From positions 1 through 28,172 of the forward strand of contig QMNL01000001.1 in NCBI GenBank assembly GCA_003647755.1: a stretch of DNA of 28,172 nucleotides, read 5' to 3'. The DNA comes from Candidatus Coatesiibacteriota bacterium (GTDB taxonomy: Bacteria > B130-G9). The notes below the pieces were generated by a model, which worked only from the letters and a program-made list of their open reading frames with translations, did no database searches and was not told the DNA's origin. Positions within the stretch are counted from its first letter, which is position 1. The number at the start of each line of letters is the position of its first letter. Below are positions 6,704 through 15,877 of this stretch, piece by piece. A program made the translations under genes and the position numbers.

Positions 6704-8110
6704 ATGGGGCCGAGGATCCTGTCAAGTTGTCTCAATGAGGCGGGGTTCCACACAAGGAAGATATTCCTCCAGATATCTGAGGAGAAGGGTGATATTCCGC
6801 CCGGCTTATTCTTATATCCGCCGCATGTTCTTGAGCAGATCGGCGAGCTCTGTGATAACGCGCTTTTTGTGGGCGTCTCGCTCATGACGAATTATTTTGA
6901 CCGTGTTGCCCAGCTCTGCAGGTTTGTGCGGGAGAGGGTCGGTGTCCCGGTGGTAGTTGGTGGTATTCATGCGACGCTGATGCCAAAGGAGTGCGCTGAG
7001 TTTGCCGATTACGTCTGCATCGGCGAGGGCGAGGGGGCAGTGGTTGACATCGCCAAAGCTCTGTCCAGTGGCAGGGATGCTTCGGGTATCCCCAACATCT
7101 GCTGCATCAAGGATGGCGAGTTCATTCGTAATCCAGTGAGACCGCTCATAGCGGACCTGGACGACATTCCGTTTCCGGATTACTCGCTTGATGACGACTA
7201 CGTGCTGATGGATGGAAGCATTCGAAGGCTGGACCTAAGAATGCTTGAGCAGTTGATGCTTGCAGCGCCGGGCAAGAAGGTGGCTAAGAAACCGTATTAC
7301 ATCACTATGATGACCCGGGGCTGTCAATACGCATGTGCCTATTGCTGCAACCGTGCTTTGCTCAAGCTGTATGGAGGGAGAGCCTTTGTCAGGCGCAGGT
7401 CGATCGACAACATCATTGCGGAGCTGTCTTGGGTTCAGGAAAACCTGCCGTTCGTGGAGATCATCGTTCTTACGGACGATTCGTTTTTTGATGCAGATGA
7501 GTCGGAAATAGAGGCTTTCTGTGCGGTTTACAAGGAGAAGATCGGCCTACCATTCTTCTCGCTCGGAACGCCATTTGGAATAACAGCCAAGAAGCTGTCA
7601 ACGATGGTCGACGCAGGAATGATATACGTGCAGATGGGTATTCAAACGGGCAGCGAGCGGATCAGGAAGATGTATAGGAGGCCGTTTACGAACAAGGAGA
7701 TCGTTGCAATCGCTGGGATGTTTTCCAGCTATGTTCACAAGATACTGCCTCCGCGGTATGACATTATCATTGACAACCCGATGGAGGCGGATGAGGACGT
7801 AATTGATACGATTCGCCTTCTGTTGAAGCTCAAGAGGCCCTATTTCATTCAATACTTCTGCCTGACGCTGTTCCCTGGCACGGAACTCGGAGAGAAGGCC
7901 GCCCGGGCAGGCATAATCACGGACTGGCGGGAACAGGTCTATCGTAAACAGCTCTTCCACAAAAGGCGGACCTACCTGAATTTCGTTTTGAGCTTGTTCA
8001 ACACTCCCGTTCCAAAGTTCATTATTCGGCTGCTGATAACAAGGGCAGCCCTCGTGGTTTTCAACAGGCCATATTTTGGCAAGCTGTTGCGGTTGGTCGT
8101 GAGAGATTAG
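6704..8110 (+). CDS. B12-binding-domain radical SAM protein
   Basis: Radical SAM enzyme with an N-terminal cobalamin-binding-type Rossmann domain; substrate unknown. Residues about 1-125 form the B12-type domain, with VVVGGIHAT at 83-91 and YVCIGEGEGA at 103-112. Residues 198-400 form the radical SAM barrel; C207, C211 and C214 (CX3CX2C in RGCQYACAYC) ligate the 4Fe-4S cluster. The C-terminus (about 420-468) is basic and hydrophobic. The given start is the first ATG, but conserved-looking coding sequence continues upstream in frame: VIISPYSDISS, the expected first beta strand and loop, lies at 6671-6703. The only start-like codon with a good ribosome site is ATA at 6656, after AGGAAGAGGT. The next gene, a polysaccharide flippase 201 bases later, makes lipid or sugar-lipid modification a possible role (inference). 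Confidence 0.88.
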   Translation: MGPRILSSCLNEAGFHTRKIFLQISEEKGDIPPGLFLYPPHVLEQIGELCDNALFVGVSLMTNYFDRVAQLCRFVRERVGVPVVVGGIHATLMPKECAEFADYVCIGEGEGAVVDIAKALSSGRDASGIPNICCIKDGEFIRNPVRPLIADLDDIPFPDYSLDDDYVLMDGSIRRLDLRMLEQLMLAAPGKKVAKKPYYITMMTRGCQYACAYCCNRALLKLYGGRAFVRRRSIDNIIAELSWVQENLPFVEIIVLTDDSFFDADESEIEAFCAVYKEKIGLPFFSLGTPFGITAKKLSTMVDAGMIYVQMGIQTGSERIRKMYRRPFTNKEIVAIAGMFSSYVHKILPPRYDIIIDNPMEADEDVIDTIRLLLKLKRPYFIQYFCLTLFPGTELGEKAARAGIITDWREQVYRKQLFHKRRTYLNFVLSLFNTPVPKFIIRLLITRAALVVFNRPYFGKLLRLVVRD

Positions 8111-8300
8111 TCTGCCTGACGTGCAACGCACAGGTGGAGGTCGGCTGAGACGGTAGTGCTTAGTGGAGGTAGGCGAGGTCTTGAACTGGCCTGTCATCGG
8201 AGAGATTCGGAGTCCGGTTCTTGATGGACTCATCAGTGCAATTCTGTTCAGCCTGCAGGAGAGCCTTGGCTGTCGCATCAGGTTGTGGCCAGGCCAGGTG

Positions 8301-8306
8301 AGGAGG
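8301..8306 (+). promoter_or_regulatory. Ribosome binding site fixing the flippase start
   Basis: AGGAGG with a five-base spacer to GTG 8312. It supports the shorter flippase reading over the in-frame GTG at 8285. Confidence 0.7.
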
Positions 8307-8311
8307 GAATT

Positions 8312-9799
8312 GTGGCCACATTGCGAAAGCTAGCCGGAAACGTAGCCCTCAGAACGGGGACTGAGGCGTTCAAGAAGCTCGTCAACCTGGGCTTTGTGGT
8401 ATTCGTGGCCAGGAAGCTGGGCGCGGATGGCCTCGGCCGTTACAGCTTTCTACTTGTGCTGACCAGTATTCTGGGCCTCGTTGCCGATTGCGGGTTCTCT
8501 ACGCTGATGCTGAGGGAGGTCGCAACCAGGCGGGACGAGGCGCCGCGGCTTCTCGGCGCCTCGATCATTATGAAGTCGTTTCTTTCGGGGATTACGTTCG
8601 GGCTACTATGGATTGTCATTGGATGGCTACACTCCTCGGGAGGCGCGGGGGCAACCTCTCGCATTGGATACACCGAGGCGTATCTCTTTGCGGCTTATAG
8701 CGTTCTTCTGTCGTTCATGGAGATGTTCAACGCCTTCTTCGTTGTCGATCAAAGGCTCGACCTTGATGCCATAACAAACGTGATCCAGCGCGGTGGGGCT
8801 GTCCTGCTGGGGATAGTTCTCGTTCTGGCGGGAATGAGTGTGGAGGGGATCGGCCTGGCTTTCATGGTGGCGACCGGCGCAGCGGCCATCGTGGCGCTTT
8901 GGATTGTGAGCAGGAGATTCGGCAATCCTATCTTCAGAGTTAAGCTAGCTCTGTGCAAATCGCTCTTGAAAGAGGCGGTTCCGCTTGCCCTCACACTCTT
9001 CTTCTCGGCCGTCTATTTCAAGATAGACCAAGTCATGCTGGGCTGGATGCGGTCAGAAACTGAACTGGGTTGGTATTCGGCCGCCTACCGCGTCTTCGAG
9101 GTTGCAGCTCTGATCCCCTCGATCCTGATGTTGATAGTCCTGCCGGTCTTCTCGCGGCTCGCCAAAGAATCCAGAAAAACGCTCGTCCGGGTCGGGCAGC
9201 AGGTGCTAGCCTTGCTCTTGACGCTTGGCATCGCCGTATCCGTTGTGATCGCACTTGCAGCGCCCAGAATCATCGCCCTCTTCGGTCGGGACTTCGGCGC
9301 AGAATCGAGCGAGGCGCTCTCGATTCTGATCTGGACTGCGGTGCCTATCTTCTGCAATTTCGTGCTGAGCACCATGTTGATCGCGATCGGTAAGCAGACG
9401 AGGCTTGCGCACTGCTTTATGCTGGGAGCGGCGCTGAACATCGCGCTGAATTGGATCGCGATTCCACGGTGGGGTTACCTCGGCGCGGCATGGTCCACAG
9501 TTATTACAGAACTAGTCTTGTTCAGTTTGATAGCTCATTTTTTAGGTCGTTATCTTTCCGAGTGGAAAATTCGAGCATTCCTTGCGCGTCCCCTCGCCTC
9601 AGCTTTGTTGGCAGCAGGACTCGCGCTCGTTCTGGGCCTGGGGAGTAACCGACCTGTCTTCGCTGCCGTCTGGTTGGCGCTGTTCGGGGTCGGCATCGTT
9701 GCACTGCGGGCGATCAATCTGCGGGAGCTGGCGCTACTGCGGGGCGCTGAACGTATCCTGGGGCACTCCAATGTCGCTGATCACGGGAATAGGCGCTAG
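8312..9799 (+). CDS. Polysaccharide (O-antigen/teichoic-type) flippase, MOP superfamily
   Basis: Multi-pass membrane protein of the Wzx/PST type, which moves lipid-linked sugars across the cytoplasmic membrane. It opens with the typical amphipathic, basic start and LGADGLGRYSFLLVLTSILGLVADCGFSTLMLREVA. Many hydrophobic segments follow (roughly 12-14), including PLALTLFFSAVYFKIDQVMLG, the usual mid-protein signature for this family. I chose GTG 8312 (495 residues) because AGGAGG at 8301-8306 is spaced five bases from it; an in-frame GTG at 8285 would add nine residues containing that site. The 3' end overlaps the tail of the convergent O-antigen-ligase-like gene by 66 bases. Together the two suggest a Wzx/WaaL or Wzy style envelope polysaccharide pathway. 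No glycosyltransferase is present in the window. Confidence 0.9.
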   Translation: MATLRKLAGNVALRTGTEAFKKLVNLGFVVFVARKLGADGLGRYSFLLVLTSILGLVADCGFSTLMLREVATRRDEAPRLLGASIIMKSFLSGITFGLLWIVIGWLHSSGGAGATSRIGYTEAYLFAAYSVLLSFMEMFNAFFVVDQRLDLDAITNVIQRGGAVLLGIVLVLAGMSVEGIGLAFMVATGAAAIVALWIVSRRFGNPIFRVKLALCKSLLKEAVPLALTLFFSAVYFKIDQVMLGWMRSETELGWYSAAYRVFEVAALIPSILMLIVLPVFSRLAKESRKTLVRVGQQVLALLLTLGIAVSVVIALAAPRIIALFGRDFGAESSEALSILIWTAVPIFCNFVLSTMLIAIGKQTRLAHCFMLGAALNIALNWIAIPRWGYLGAAWSTVITELVLFSLIAHFLGRYLSEWKIRAFLARPLASALLAAGLALVLGLGSNRPVFAAVWLALFGVGIVALRAINLRELALLRGAERILGHSNVADHGNRR

Positions 9800-12700
9800 A
9801 AGTATCTCGTCAAACCATGCAACAGCTGACGGACCTTCCAGCGCGAGGAAGACAGTCATGTGCCTCGCCCGTTCAGGTGGCGTGAAGTAGTCGATGGAGT
9901 ATTCCCAATGGCACTCACGCTCGTTTGGTCGGTATCTGTTGAAGAAGAGCCTTCGCCCGTTCTCATCGTAGAACTCCTTCCCAGCATACGCGCCGGTGTC
10001 CGAGGCCCACACTCTGTAAAACAGTATATACGACATGTGAGGATCAACAGGCAGCCTTTTAGAGTAACTGACGGCTCTTCTGGCGCGCTCGTTTGTCCTC
10101 ATAAAGACAGCCTCCGGTCCCGGCCACGGACTTGGTTTAGGACCAGGCCCCGCCAGTTGCGGCGCGCCCTCGCTCATGCTGAAATCATCCCTGCCACTAA
10201 TAACGTTCTCCACTTCTTTGCACAACACGAATCGGCGCCCATGGACCAAAATCTGGCCTTCATCCGCATGCAGTAGGCGAAGTGTCTCCTGTCCGGGGCC
10301 GGTAAGGGGCAATGCGTCCCAGACGATTGTCAGCGCTGCCCTGTCCTCCCACCAAACAGACAGTTTATCGATCGACACTCCTCGAAGTGTCCCGTGGGGA
10401 ATGCTTGAACCGTTCGGCGGCATAAACAGAGCTGTGCCCAGCGGGGCAAAGGACTTGTCAAGGTCGTACTGTGGTTTGAACGCATCAACCTCCTGGGCAA
10501 CCCACCGCATTCCTTTCCGGTCATTGGCAGCGGTGAAGATACCCAGCAATCTCGCGAGCGGCCTGGCGTCACTTTGGTTCTGCGAGAAAGCGCATCGATA
10601 CTCCTTCTGTGCCTGTTCAAGCATGCCTCGTTTCTCAAGGGACATGCCCAGGAAGTAGTGAACCTGTGGCATATCTGTGCTTAACCGGGTCACACTCTCA
10701 AAGAGCTTAGATGCCTTCTCATACTGCCCACATTCAAGATAAAGCTTCCCCGTCAGGTACAGGTCCTTGCAACGCTCCAGCGGTGGCACGTCGGCTCTTT
10801 GCGAGAGCTTAAGCGATACCGAGGCGATGCGACCTCTCACTCCTCTGAAGTTAGGATCGAGCTCCGAGACAATCCTGAAGTACCTCCTGGCCCTCAGAAG
10901 GTCATTCTGCTTCTCGTAGTGCTCTGCAAGTTTGAATGCCGTCTCGATCTCGAATCTGTCCATCCTGAGTATCTCGGTCATCGTCCGAACTGCGTCAGCG
11001 TCCGTCCCGCGTTGCTCCTGAACGTCGGCGATCAGCTTCAGAACGCGCTCCGTCTTGACGAGCCTTCGCGACTCTTCCAGGCACCCCAGTGCTAAATCAA
11101 GTCGGCCCTGCCGGGCATACACCTTGCCTAGCTCGTAGTATATGTCTGCAATCCGCTGGCGGTAACGGTCCATTCTGGTATATGCAAAAGCTCTCTCAAA
11201 ACCGCCTATCGCATCGAACGGATGCCCCAGTCGCAATTCATTTTCCGCAGACGACACCAAAAGAACAGGGACGTTGTATGTAAGACGAGCCCTATCATAC
11301 GCTACCTGGGCGGGCTTGAACTTCCCCCTAGTTGAGAAGCAGAGCCCTATTTTGTAAAGCAGCCGACCATCGGCAGGGTCCAGACTGCTCGCAAACATAT
11401 ACCTGCCAAGAGCTCGCTCGGTTGCGCCCGCTTTTCTCAGACTGTCCCCCACATAGCCCTGATAATCCACGATAAAAGCCCTCACCGGCACCAAGCAGAC
11501 CCAGACCGCGGCCGCAAGAACGGCAGCGACCCCGACGAGCCTGGCAACTCGCAGTGACCGGCCAGAGGGCTTCCGATGCCGCGCTGGCTCTACCAAGCGC
11601 GAAGCTGAGGCTCGCATCCTGAGTGAAAGCCCCATTATCATCGCCGTGGCTGTCAAGCCAACCGTGGCCGTAGGGGCGATATGGAAAGGAAATGCGGTCA
11701 GCGCATTAGTGAGGATGGTTGCTATGCAAGTCAGCGCAGCTACGCCTATCACGCACTGCTCCCTCGTTTTGTCGTCCACCTCCCGAATCAGGGCCCTCCT
11801 CAAAGTAACGATCCCTAGTCCAAAGACAGAAACGAGAAAAAAGACGAACGAAAACAGCCCTATGGCACCTGTCTCCGCGGCGATCTGTAAATACTCGTTA
11901 TGAGCGTGGACAAGGCCGCCACGTGGCGATGTCCTAATTTGCTGGGGCGGTGCGGCTCGCATTTTCTTGAGATTCTCCTGCGTCTGAAAGTCCAGATACA
12001 GGTACTTGAAGGAACCCAGGCCGTGGCCCAAGATGGGCGATTGCCGGACCATTGCCTCCGTATTTGACCATATTGAGAGCCTTCTGTCGAAGCTGCCCTG
12101 TTCGGAGTAACGGTCCAGGACGTCAGCGTAGTTAGTGAAGATCAGGGCATACATTAGTGCGACGATGAGAAACACGATCTTAGCGGTTAGCTTCTCCTTT
12201 TGAAGCCGGGGCCGCCTACCAGTTACGATCGTCAGCAGGAGCAAGAACACGCCAAATCCTACAACTATTGAGATGGCAGGTGCCCTGGTCATCGTCAGCA
12301 AGGCCGCCAAGACGAAGAGGCCCAACACAAGTCCCAAGAGTATCTTGTTGATCTTCGATCTAGCGATGAGCAATAAGGCCAATGCAAACGGCACCAAGAC
12401 AGAGATATACTCGGAGACGAACACAGGATTGCCCAGAAAACCCATCACCTTGCGCCGTCCGGACACCATCACCTGTCCGACGTCCTCCAGCGGGACGACG
12501 AAGATGGGGTCCCAGCCCATCGACTGAGCGAGCACCATAACCGCATTCGCAATGCCCGTAGCCAGAACTACGAGGAGAACCTGCCTCGGTCTCAAGGTTC
12601 CTCTTCTGAAAGAATCGGCCAGCACAAGCATGAACGCAATACCTAAGACAACGTCGAAGAGTGTCCTCCTTGCCTCGACAGGAGCAGCACCTCGCACAGT

Positions 12701-13075
12701 AGCGAGCACCAGGATCGTCAGGACCAGAACCAGCGGGACCCTGATGGGCTTCCCAACAGAGGCGAGGTCGCTGCGAAGTGAGCCCCTTGTGATTGACCCC
12801 GCTATGAAGAATGAGACCAGCAGGACGCTGAGGAACTCAAACAGGAGCTCCTTGCCGTAGTTGAGTGACCAGAATGGCCACAGACTGAAGAACACCGGCC
12901 CCAGCAAGAGAATCAGCATTATCAGGCGACTGGTTGCCTGCTCAAAGATATTCGTTCCAGCTTGGACGCTGCCTCGTAACAGCCCTGTCAAATTGGGACC
13001 CAACACCTCACTCACGTCGTTTGACCAAAGTGCTCCACGCTCCTTATATGACCCATCTTCCCGTTCGGCCAGCAC
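9734..13075 (-). CDS. O-antigen ligase-like (Wzy_C) membrane protein fused to TPR repeats and a C-terminal beta-sandwich-like domain
   Basis: A 1113-residue protein predicted to transfer or polymerise lipid-linked glycan outside the cytoplasmic membrane. Residues about 50-480 hold some ten membrane segments with the Wzy_C core: LTMTRAPA (260-267), SNTEAMVRQSPILGHGLGSF (337-356) and a large loop with VHAHNEYLQIAAETG (389-403), the family's characteristic His/Glu stretch. A last membrane segment is at 508-530. Residues about 540-860 carry TPR-like helical repeats (for example RYMFASSLDPADGRLLYKIG and YFRIVSELDPNFRGVRGRI). Residues about 885-1113 look like a beta sandwich, with SYILFYRVWASDTGAYAGKE and ending AVAWFDEILLAPI, reminiscent of carbohydrate-binding modules. 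Start GTG 13075 is uncertain: its ribosome site is poor. It lies 209 bases after the HD-GYP hybrid, on the same strand. Ligase versus polymerase cannot be told from sequence. Confidence 0.85.
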   Translation of the reverse strand: MLAEREDGSYKERGALWSNDVSEVLGPNLTGLLRGSVQAGTNIFEQATSRLIMLILLLGPVFFSLWPFWSLNYGKELLFEFLSVLLVSFFIAGSITRGSLRSDLASVGKPIRVPLVLVLTILVLATVRGAAPVEARRTLFDVVLGIAFMLVLADSFRRGTLRPRQVLLVVLATGIANAVMVLAQSMGWDPIFVVPLEDVGQVMVSGRRKVMGFLGNPVFVSEYISVLVPFALALLLIARSKINKILLGLVLGLFVLAALLTMTRAPAISIVVGFGVFLLLLTIVTGRRPRLQKEKLTAKIVFLIVALMYALIFTNYADVLDRYSEQGSFDRRLSIWSNTEAMVRQSPILGHGLGSFKYLYLDFQTQENLKKMRAAPPQQIRTSPRGGLVHAHNEYLQIAAETGAIGLFSFVFFLVSVFGLGIVTLRRALIREVDDKTREQCVIGVAALTCIATILTNALTAFPFHIAPTATVGLTATAMIMGLSLRMRASASRLVEPARHRKPSGRSLRVARLVGVAAVLAAAVWVCLVPVRAFIVDYQGYVGDSLRKAGATERALGRYMFASSLDPADGRLLYKIGLCFSTRGKFKPAQVAYDRARLTYNVPVLLVSSAENELRLGHPFDAIGGFERAFAYTRMDRYRQRIADIYYELGKVYARQGRLDLALGCLEESRRLVKTERVLKLIADVQEQRGTDADAVRTMTEILRMDRFEIETAFKLAEHYEKQNDLLRARRYFRIVSELDPNFRGVRGRIASVSLKLSQRADVPPLERCKDLYLTGKLYLECGQYEKASKLFESVTRLSTDMPQVHYFLGMSLEKRGMLEQAQKEYRCAFSQNQSDARPLARLLGIFTAANDRKGMRWVAQEVDAFKPQYDLDKSFAPLGTALFMPPNGSSIPHGTLRGVSIDKLSVWWEDRAALTIVWDALPLTGPGQETLRLLHADEGQILVHGRRFVLCKEVENVISGRDDFSMSEGAPQLAGPGPKPSPWPGPEAVFMRTNERARRAVSYSKRLPVDPHMSYILFYRVWASDTGAYAGKEFYDENGRRLFFNRYRPNERECHWEYSIDYFTPPERARHMTVFLALEGPSAVAWFDEILLAPIPVISDIGVPQDTFSAPQ

Positions 13076-13284
13076 CTACCAGCTGTCCCTCAGCGTTGAC
13101 ATACCCCGCTGGCCAAACTCGTGCTGAGGCTGACGCCCAAAAACATATTATCCCTCGGACATCAAGGCAAGGAGCCTCTCTTGACCAACGTAATATAGCA
13201 GACCTGAAAGCCAGGCGAAGCTCTCATTTAGGACAGGCGTGCCTCTCTGGGTCAAGGGCAAGCCAAGGCCGAGCCGGGAATGCA

Positions 13285-14952
13285 CTATTTCTCAACACTC
13301 TTGCTGCCCAACAACCTGTGTGAACACAAACTGTCAAGGTCTGGCTGTTCCTGCAGGAGAGCGAGAAATCCCTTAACTACCTCAGAGTCAAACTGAATAC
13401 CCGCATATTTCATCAACTCGTTCTGTGCTTGTTCGGGGCTAAGAGCTGGCCTAAAGGGCCGGTCAGACCGCATCGCAACGTATGCTTCCACAACGCGATG
13501 GATGCGCACCGCAAGCGGCAGCTGTGAGCCGCTGAGCCTATCCGGATAGCCCTCACCGTTTACATCTTCATGGTGGTGCCGAACAAGCTTCACGAAGCCT
13601 CCCGTTCCGTGAACCGGCTGAAGAAGCCGCTCGCTGATCTTGGGGTGCTCCCTGATGTTGCGCATCTCCTCACTGTCCAGATCTGTGGGCTTGCGCAGTA
13701 TCTTGTCGTCGATCGCCGAGACCCCGACGTCATGCCACAGGCAAAGCATCCGCAGCTCATTTAATTCCCTGTCAGAAAGGCCGATTCTGCGCCCAAGAAT
13801 TGTCCCAACCTGCGCAATACTCTCGGTCCGGGAAGGCTCGTAGCAGGAACGCTCGTCCGCGTCCCTCCGCATCTGTTCCAAAAGCTTCTTGTACTTTTCG
13901 AGAAATTCTTTACGGGAAAGAGATGAAGTGGTGTCAGAGTCTGTCAAACTTATCATCTTCGTCCCATTTGCATACTCCTCAACAACTGGCGAGATAATCG
14001 AGGCGAGCTTCTGCGTGGCATTCTGCACGTCCGATACAGCGTCCTCAATGTCAGAAAGCCTTGCCTCTAAATCTCTCAGGTCATTCTGGGCGATCTGGCG
14101 TCTCAGAATGCCCACGCTCGAGAGAACGACCGACAGCGGATTGTTGATCTGATGGTTGACGGTTATTGCTGTTTCAACGATTGTCTGGACCTTCTGCGCC
14201 ATTGCCAGCTTCGCATAAAGATGACTGTAAACAAGGGCAGCTGAGATCTGGCTGGCAAGTATCCCAAGGACACGCCCCGCACCGGCCGGATCGCGGCTCC
14301 TAGCAGAACCAATCAGGGCAGCAACACCGATTGATTTACCAGAGGTCAGTAGAGGAAAACACACGATTTGCCCAAGTTCCCCCGCCTCCCCACTAGTGGA
14401 AAGCGTTGGCTGGCAGGTCTTCACGGCCTGGACAACAAGATCCTGGAGCGTGGGGTCAATCTCCGGCGCGTCTTCCGAGAAAAACGTTACTGCACTCTCC
14501 CTTCCTTTTTTCATGGCGCGAAGAACGGGCATACCGGTGCGCTCGTCAACGAGAAAGAGGTAGCATCTCTCGGCGCCTGTTTCCTCTACGAGCACTTCCG
14601 TGGCGACCCTAGACGTCTCGCCTATGTCCAACGTCGAACTCAGAGCATCTGAGACCTTCCGCATCGACGATAGCTCCTCGATCTTCTCAGAATAAAGCCT
14701 GTTCGCCCCAGCAAGCGCCTCGACAAGGCCGATCATCTTGATCGAATGGTCGCGCAGCAGCGCAGACATATCCGAAAGGACAGACCTCAGCCGGGACCCC
14801 AACTGGGTCGAACACTCGGGAAGCACCTCATCAAATGCTCTGCGCCGCACAATCCCCTCGAGCGCTTCCACTAGTCGGAGAATGTCGCTCTCAAGCGCAG
14901 CATTATCGTCAGACTGGATGCCTTCGCTCTTTTGATTCATGACCTTATTCAT
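13285..14952 (-). CDS. GAF / histidine-kinase-like H-box / degenerate HD-GYP hybrid signalling protein
   Basis: A 555-residue soluble protein with an unusual domain order. Residues 20-105 are helical. Residues 105-245 form a GAF domain (ERCYLFLVDERTGMPVLR, QIVCFPLLTSGKSIGVAAL). Residues 255-325 look like a kinase dimerisation helix pair with H267 in VNHQINNPLSVVL, but no ATP-binding domain follows. Residues 368-540 are HD-GYP-like, the cyclic-di-GMP phosphodiesterase fold: HD at 407-408, H436, HHH at 459-461, GYP at 468-470, then SDRPFRPALSPEQA. The Lys of HDxGK is V411, and the first metal His of the family seems absent (EPSRTESIAQVG). Catalysis is therefore doubtful; sensing or binding is possible. 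It follows the HDOD gene by 46 bases. The second ATG (14940) is an alternative start. Confidence 0.85.
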   Translation of the reverse strand: MNKVMNQKSEGIQSDDNAALESDILRLVEALEGIVRRRAFDEVLPECSTQLGSRLRSVLSDMSALLRDHSIKMIGLVEALAGANRLYSEKIEELSSMRKVSDALSSTLDIGETSRVATEVLVEETGAERCYLFLVDERTGMPVLRAMKKGRESAVTFFSEDAPEIDPTLQDLVVQAVKTCQPTLSTSGEAGELGQIVCFPLLTSGKSIGVAALIGSARSRDPAGAGRVLGILASQISAALVYSHLYAKLAMAQKVQTIVETAITVNHQINNPLSVVLSSVGILRRQIAQNDLRDLEARLSDIEDAVSDVQNATQKLASIISPVVEEYANGTKMISLTDSDTTSSLSRKEFLEKYKKLLEQMRRDADERSCYEPSRTESIAQVGTILGRRIGLSDRELNELRMLCLWHDVGVSAIDDKILRKPTDLDSEEMRNIREHPKISERLLQPVHGTGGFVKLVRHHHEDVNGEGYPDRLSGSQLPLAVRIHRVVEAYVAMRSDRPFRPALSPEQAQNELMKYAGIQFDSEVVKGFLALLQEQPDLDSLCSHRLLGSKSVEK

Positions 14953-14998
14953 AACTTCGTTACGCCATCAACTGTTCTTCCTCGAGAACATCCCTACC

Positions 14999-15877
14999 CT
15001 ACCAAATACTCTTGAAAAACTCCTGCATGTAAGACGCCTTTTCCGTGAGGCGCTCATGAACCTCTGCGAGCTGCCCCGAGCTGAGGCCCAGAGCCGCAAG
15101 CTCGTCCGAAGTCAGTTCAGGGGTTATTACCTCCCCAGTCCAACCCAGTTGACGCCTCTTGCATATCTTGTCCGCCAGGTAAATCGCTCCGGTGATTCGC
15201 CCCTTCTTGAGCGCTGCCTCGTCGTGATGAAGCGCGATGCAGTCGTGTAGTTCCTCTGGCAGGCTCCAATGGTCTGCCAGAAATGCGCCAGCCTCCTGAT
15301 GGTCAAGACCAAATGCCTCCTTCTCTGCCTCAATCAGCGTGAGCTCTCCATTTTGGAGCCTCTCAACTACCGCTGCTGAGTCTGCTGGAAAGAGCCTCAG
15401 CAGGGCGAGTCTCCCAATGTCGTGGATGATGCCAGCCGTGAAAGCAACATCCGGGGCAGTCATCCGTGCTGCTTTGGCGATCAGCTGTGCACAGAGGCCC
15501 ACAGCCAAAAAATGTGTCCAGAGGCCTGCTTTGTTAACACCTTTTAACTCTGTAGAATTGTGGAAAGTATTGAATATCGACACCCCGAGCGCAAGCGCCT
15601 TGACCGTCTCCACCCCGAGAAGAACCATCGCATGCTCAACACTCATGACCTCCTTCTGAAAACCGTAGTAAGGCGAATTGGCCAGCTTTAACATCTTGCT
15701 GGAGAGGGCGGGGTCCTCCATGACCGTCTTGGAGATTCTCGCCATTGAGAGCTTAGGGTTTGAGAGAGCGTCCAGCATTTTGTATAACGCCGCCGGCGGC
15801 GTCGGGAGCTCTGATAGGCGGCTCAGCACCGACTTGATCTCTCTGGCGTGATGGCTCCCGGCCGTCATCATCCCCAT
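14999..15877 (-). CDS. HDOD domain signalling protein
   Basis: A 292-residue protein almost wholly occupied by an HDOD domain, an HD-related output domain found in many bacterial signalling proteins and usually without proven catalysis. The family stretch LPTPPAALYKMLDALSNP (24-41), IMEDPALSSKMLKLANSPYYG-like segment (51-72), VEHAMVLLGVETVKALAL (80-97), IIHDIGRLALLRLFP (150-164) and LDHQEAGAFLADHWSLPEEL (191-210) are all present. It overlaps the upstream kinase by 10 bases at the first ATG. The third codon, ATG 15871, would give a 4-base ATGA overlap instead. GGAG lies about eight bases before the first ATG. Coupled translation with the REC-PAS kinase suggests that HDOD is its output or partner (inference). 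Confidence 0.92.
   Translation of the reverse strand: MGMMTAGSHHAREIKSVLSRLSELPTPPAALYKMLDALSNPKLSMARISKTVMEDPALSSKMLKLANSPYYGFQKEVMSVEHAMVLLGVETVKALALGVSIFNTFHNSTELKGVNKAGLWTHFLAVGLCAQLIAKAARMTAPDVAFTAGIIHDIGRLALLRLFPADSAAVVERLQNGELTLIEAEKEAFGLDHQEAGAFLADHWSLPEELHDCIALHHDEAALKKGRITGAIYLADKICKRRQLGWTGEVITPELTSDELAALGLSSGQLAEVHERLTEKASYMQEFFKSIW

Noticed and set aside
7598..8278. Minus-strand frame of 226 codons under the radical SAM gene
   Set aside because: It is antisense to a well-supported gene, and its Arg/Pro/His-rich translation resembles no protein family.
8111..8311. tRNA or small RNA between the radical SAM gene and the flippase
   Set aside because: No T-arm, acceptor stem or stable terminator hairpin could be found.
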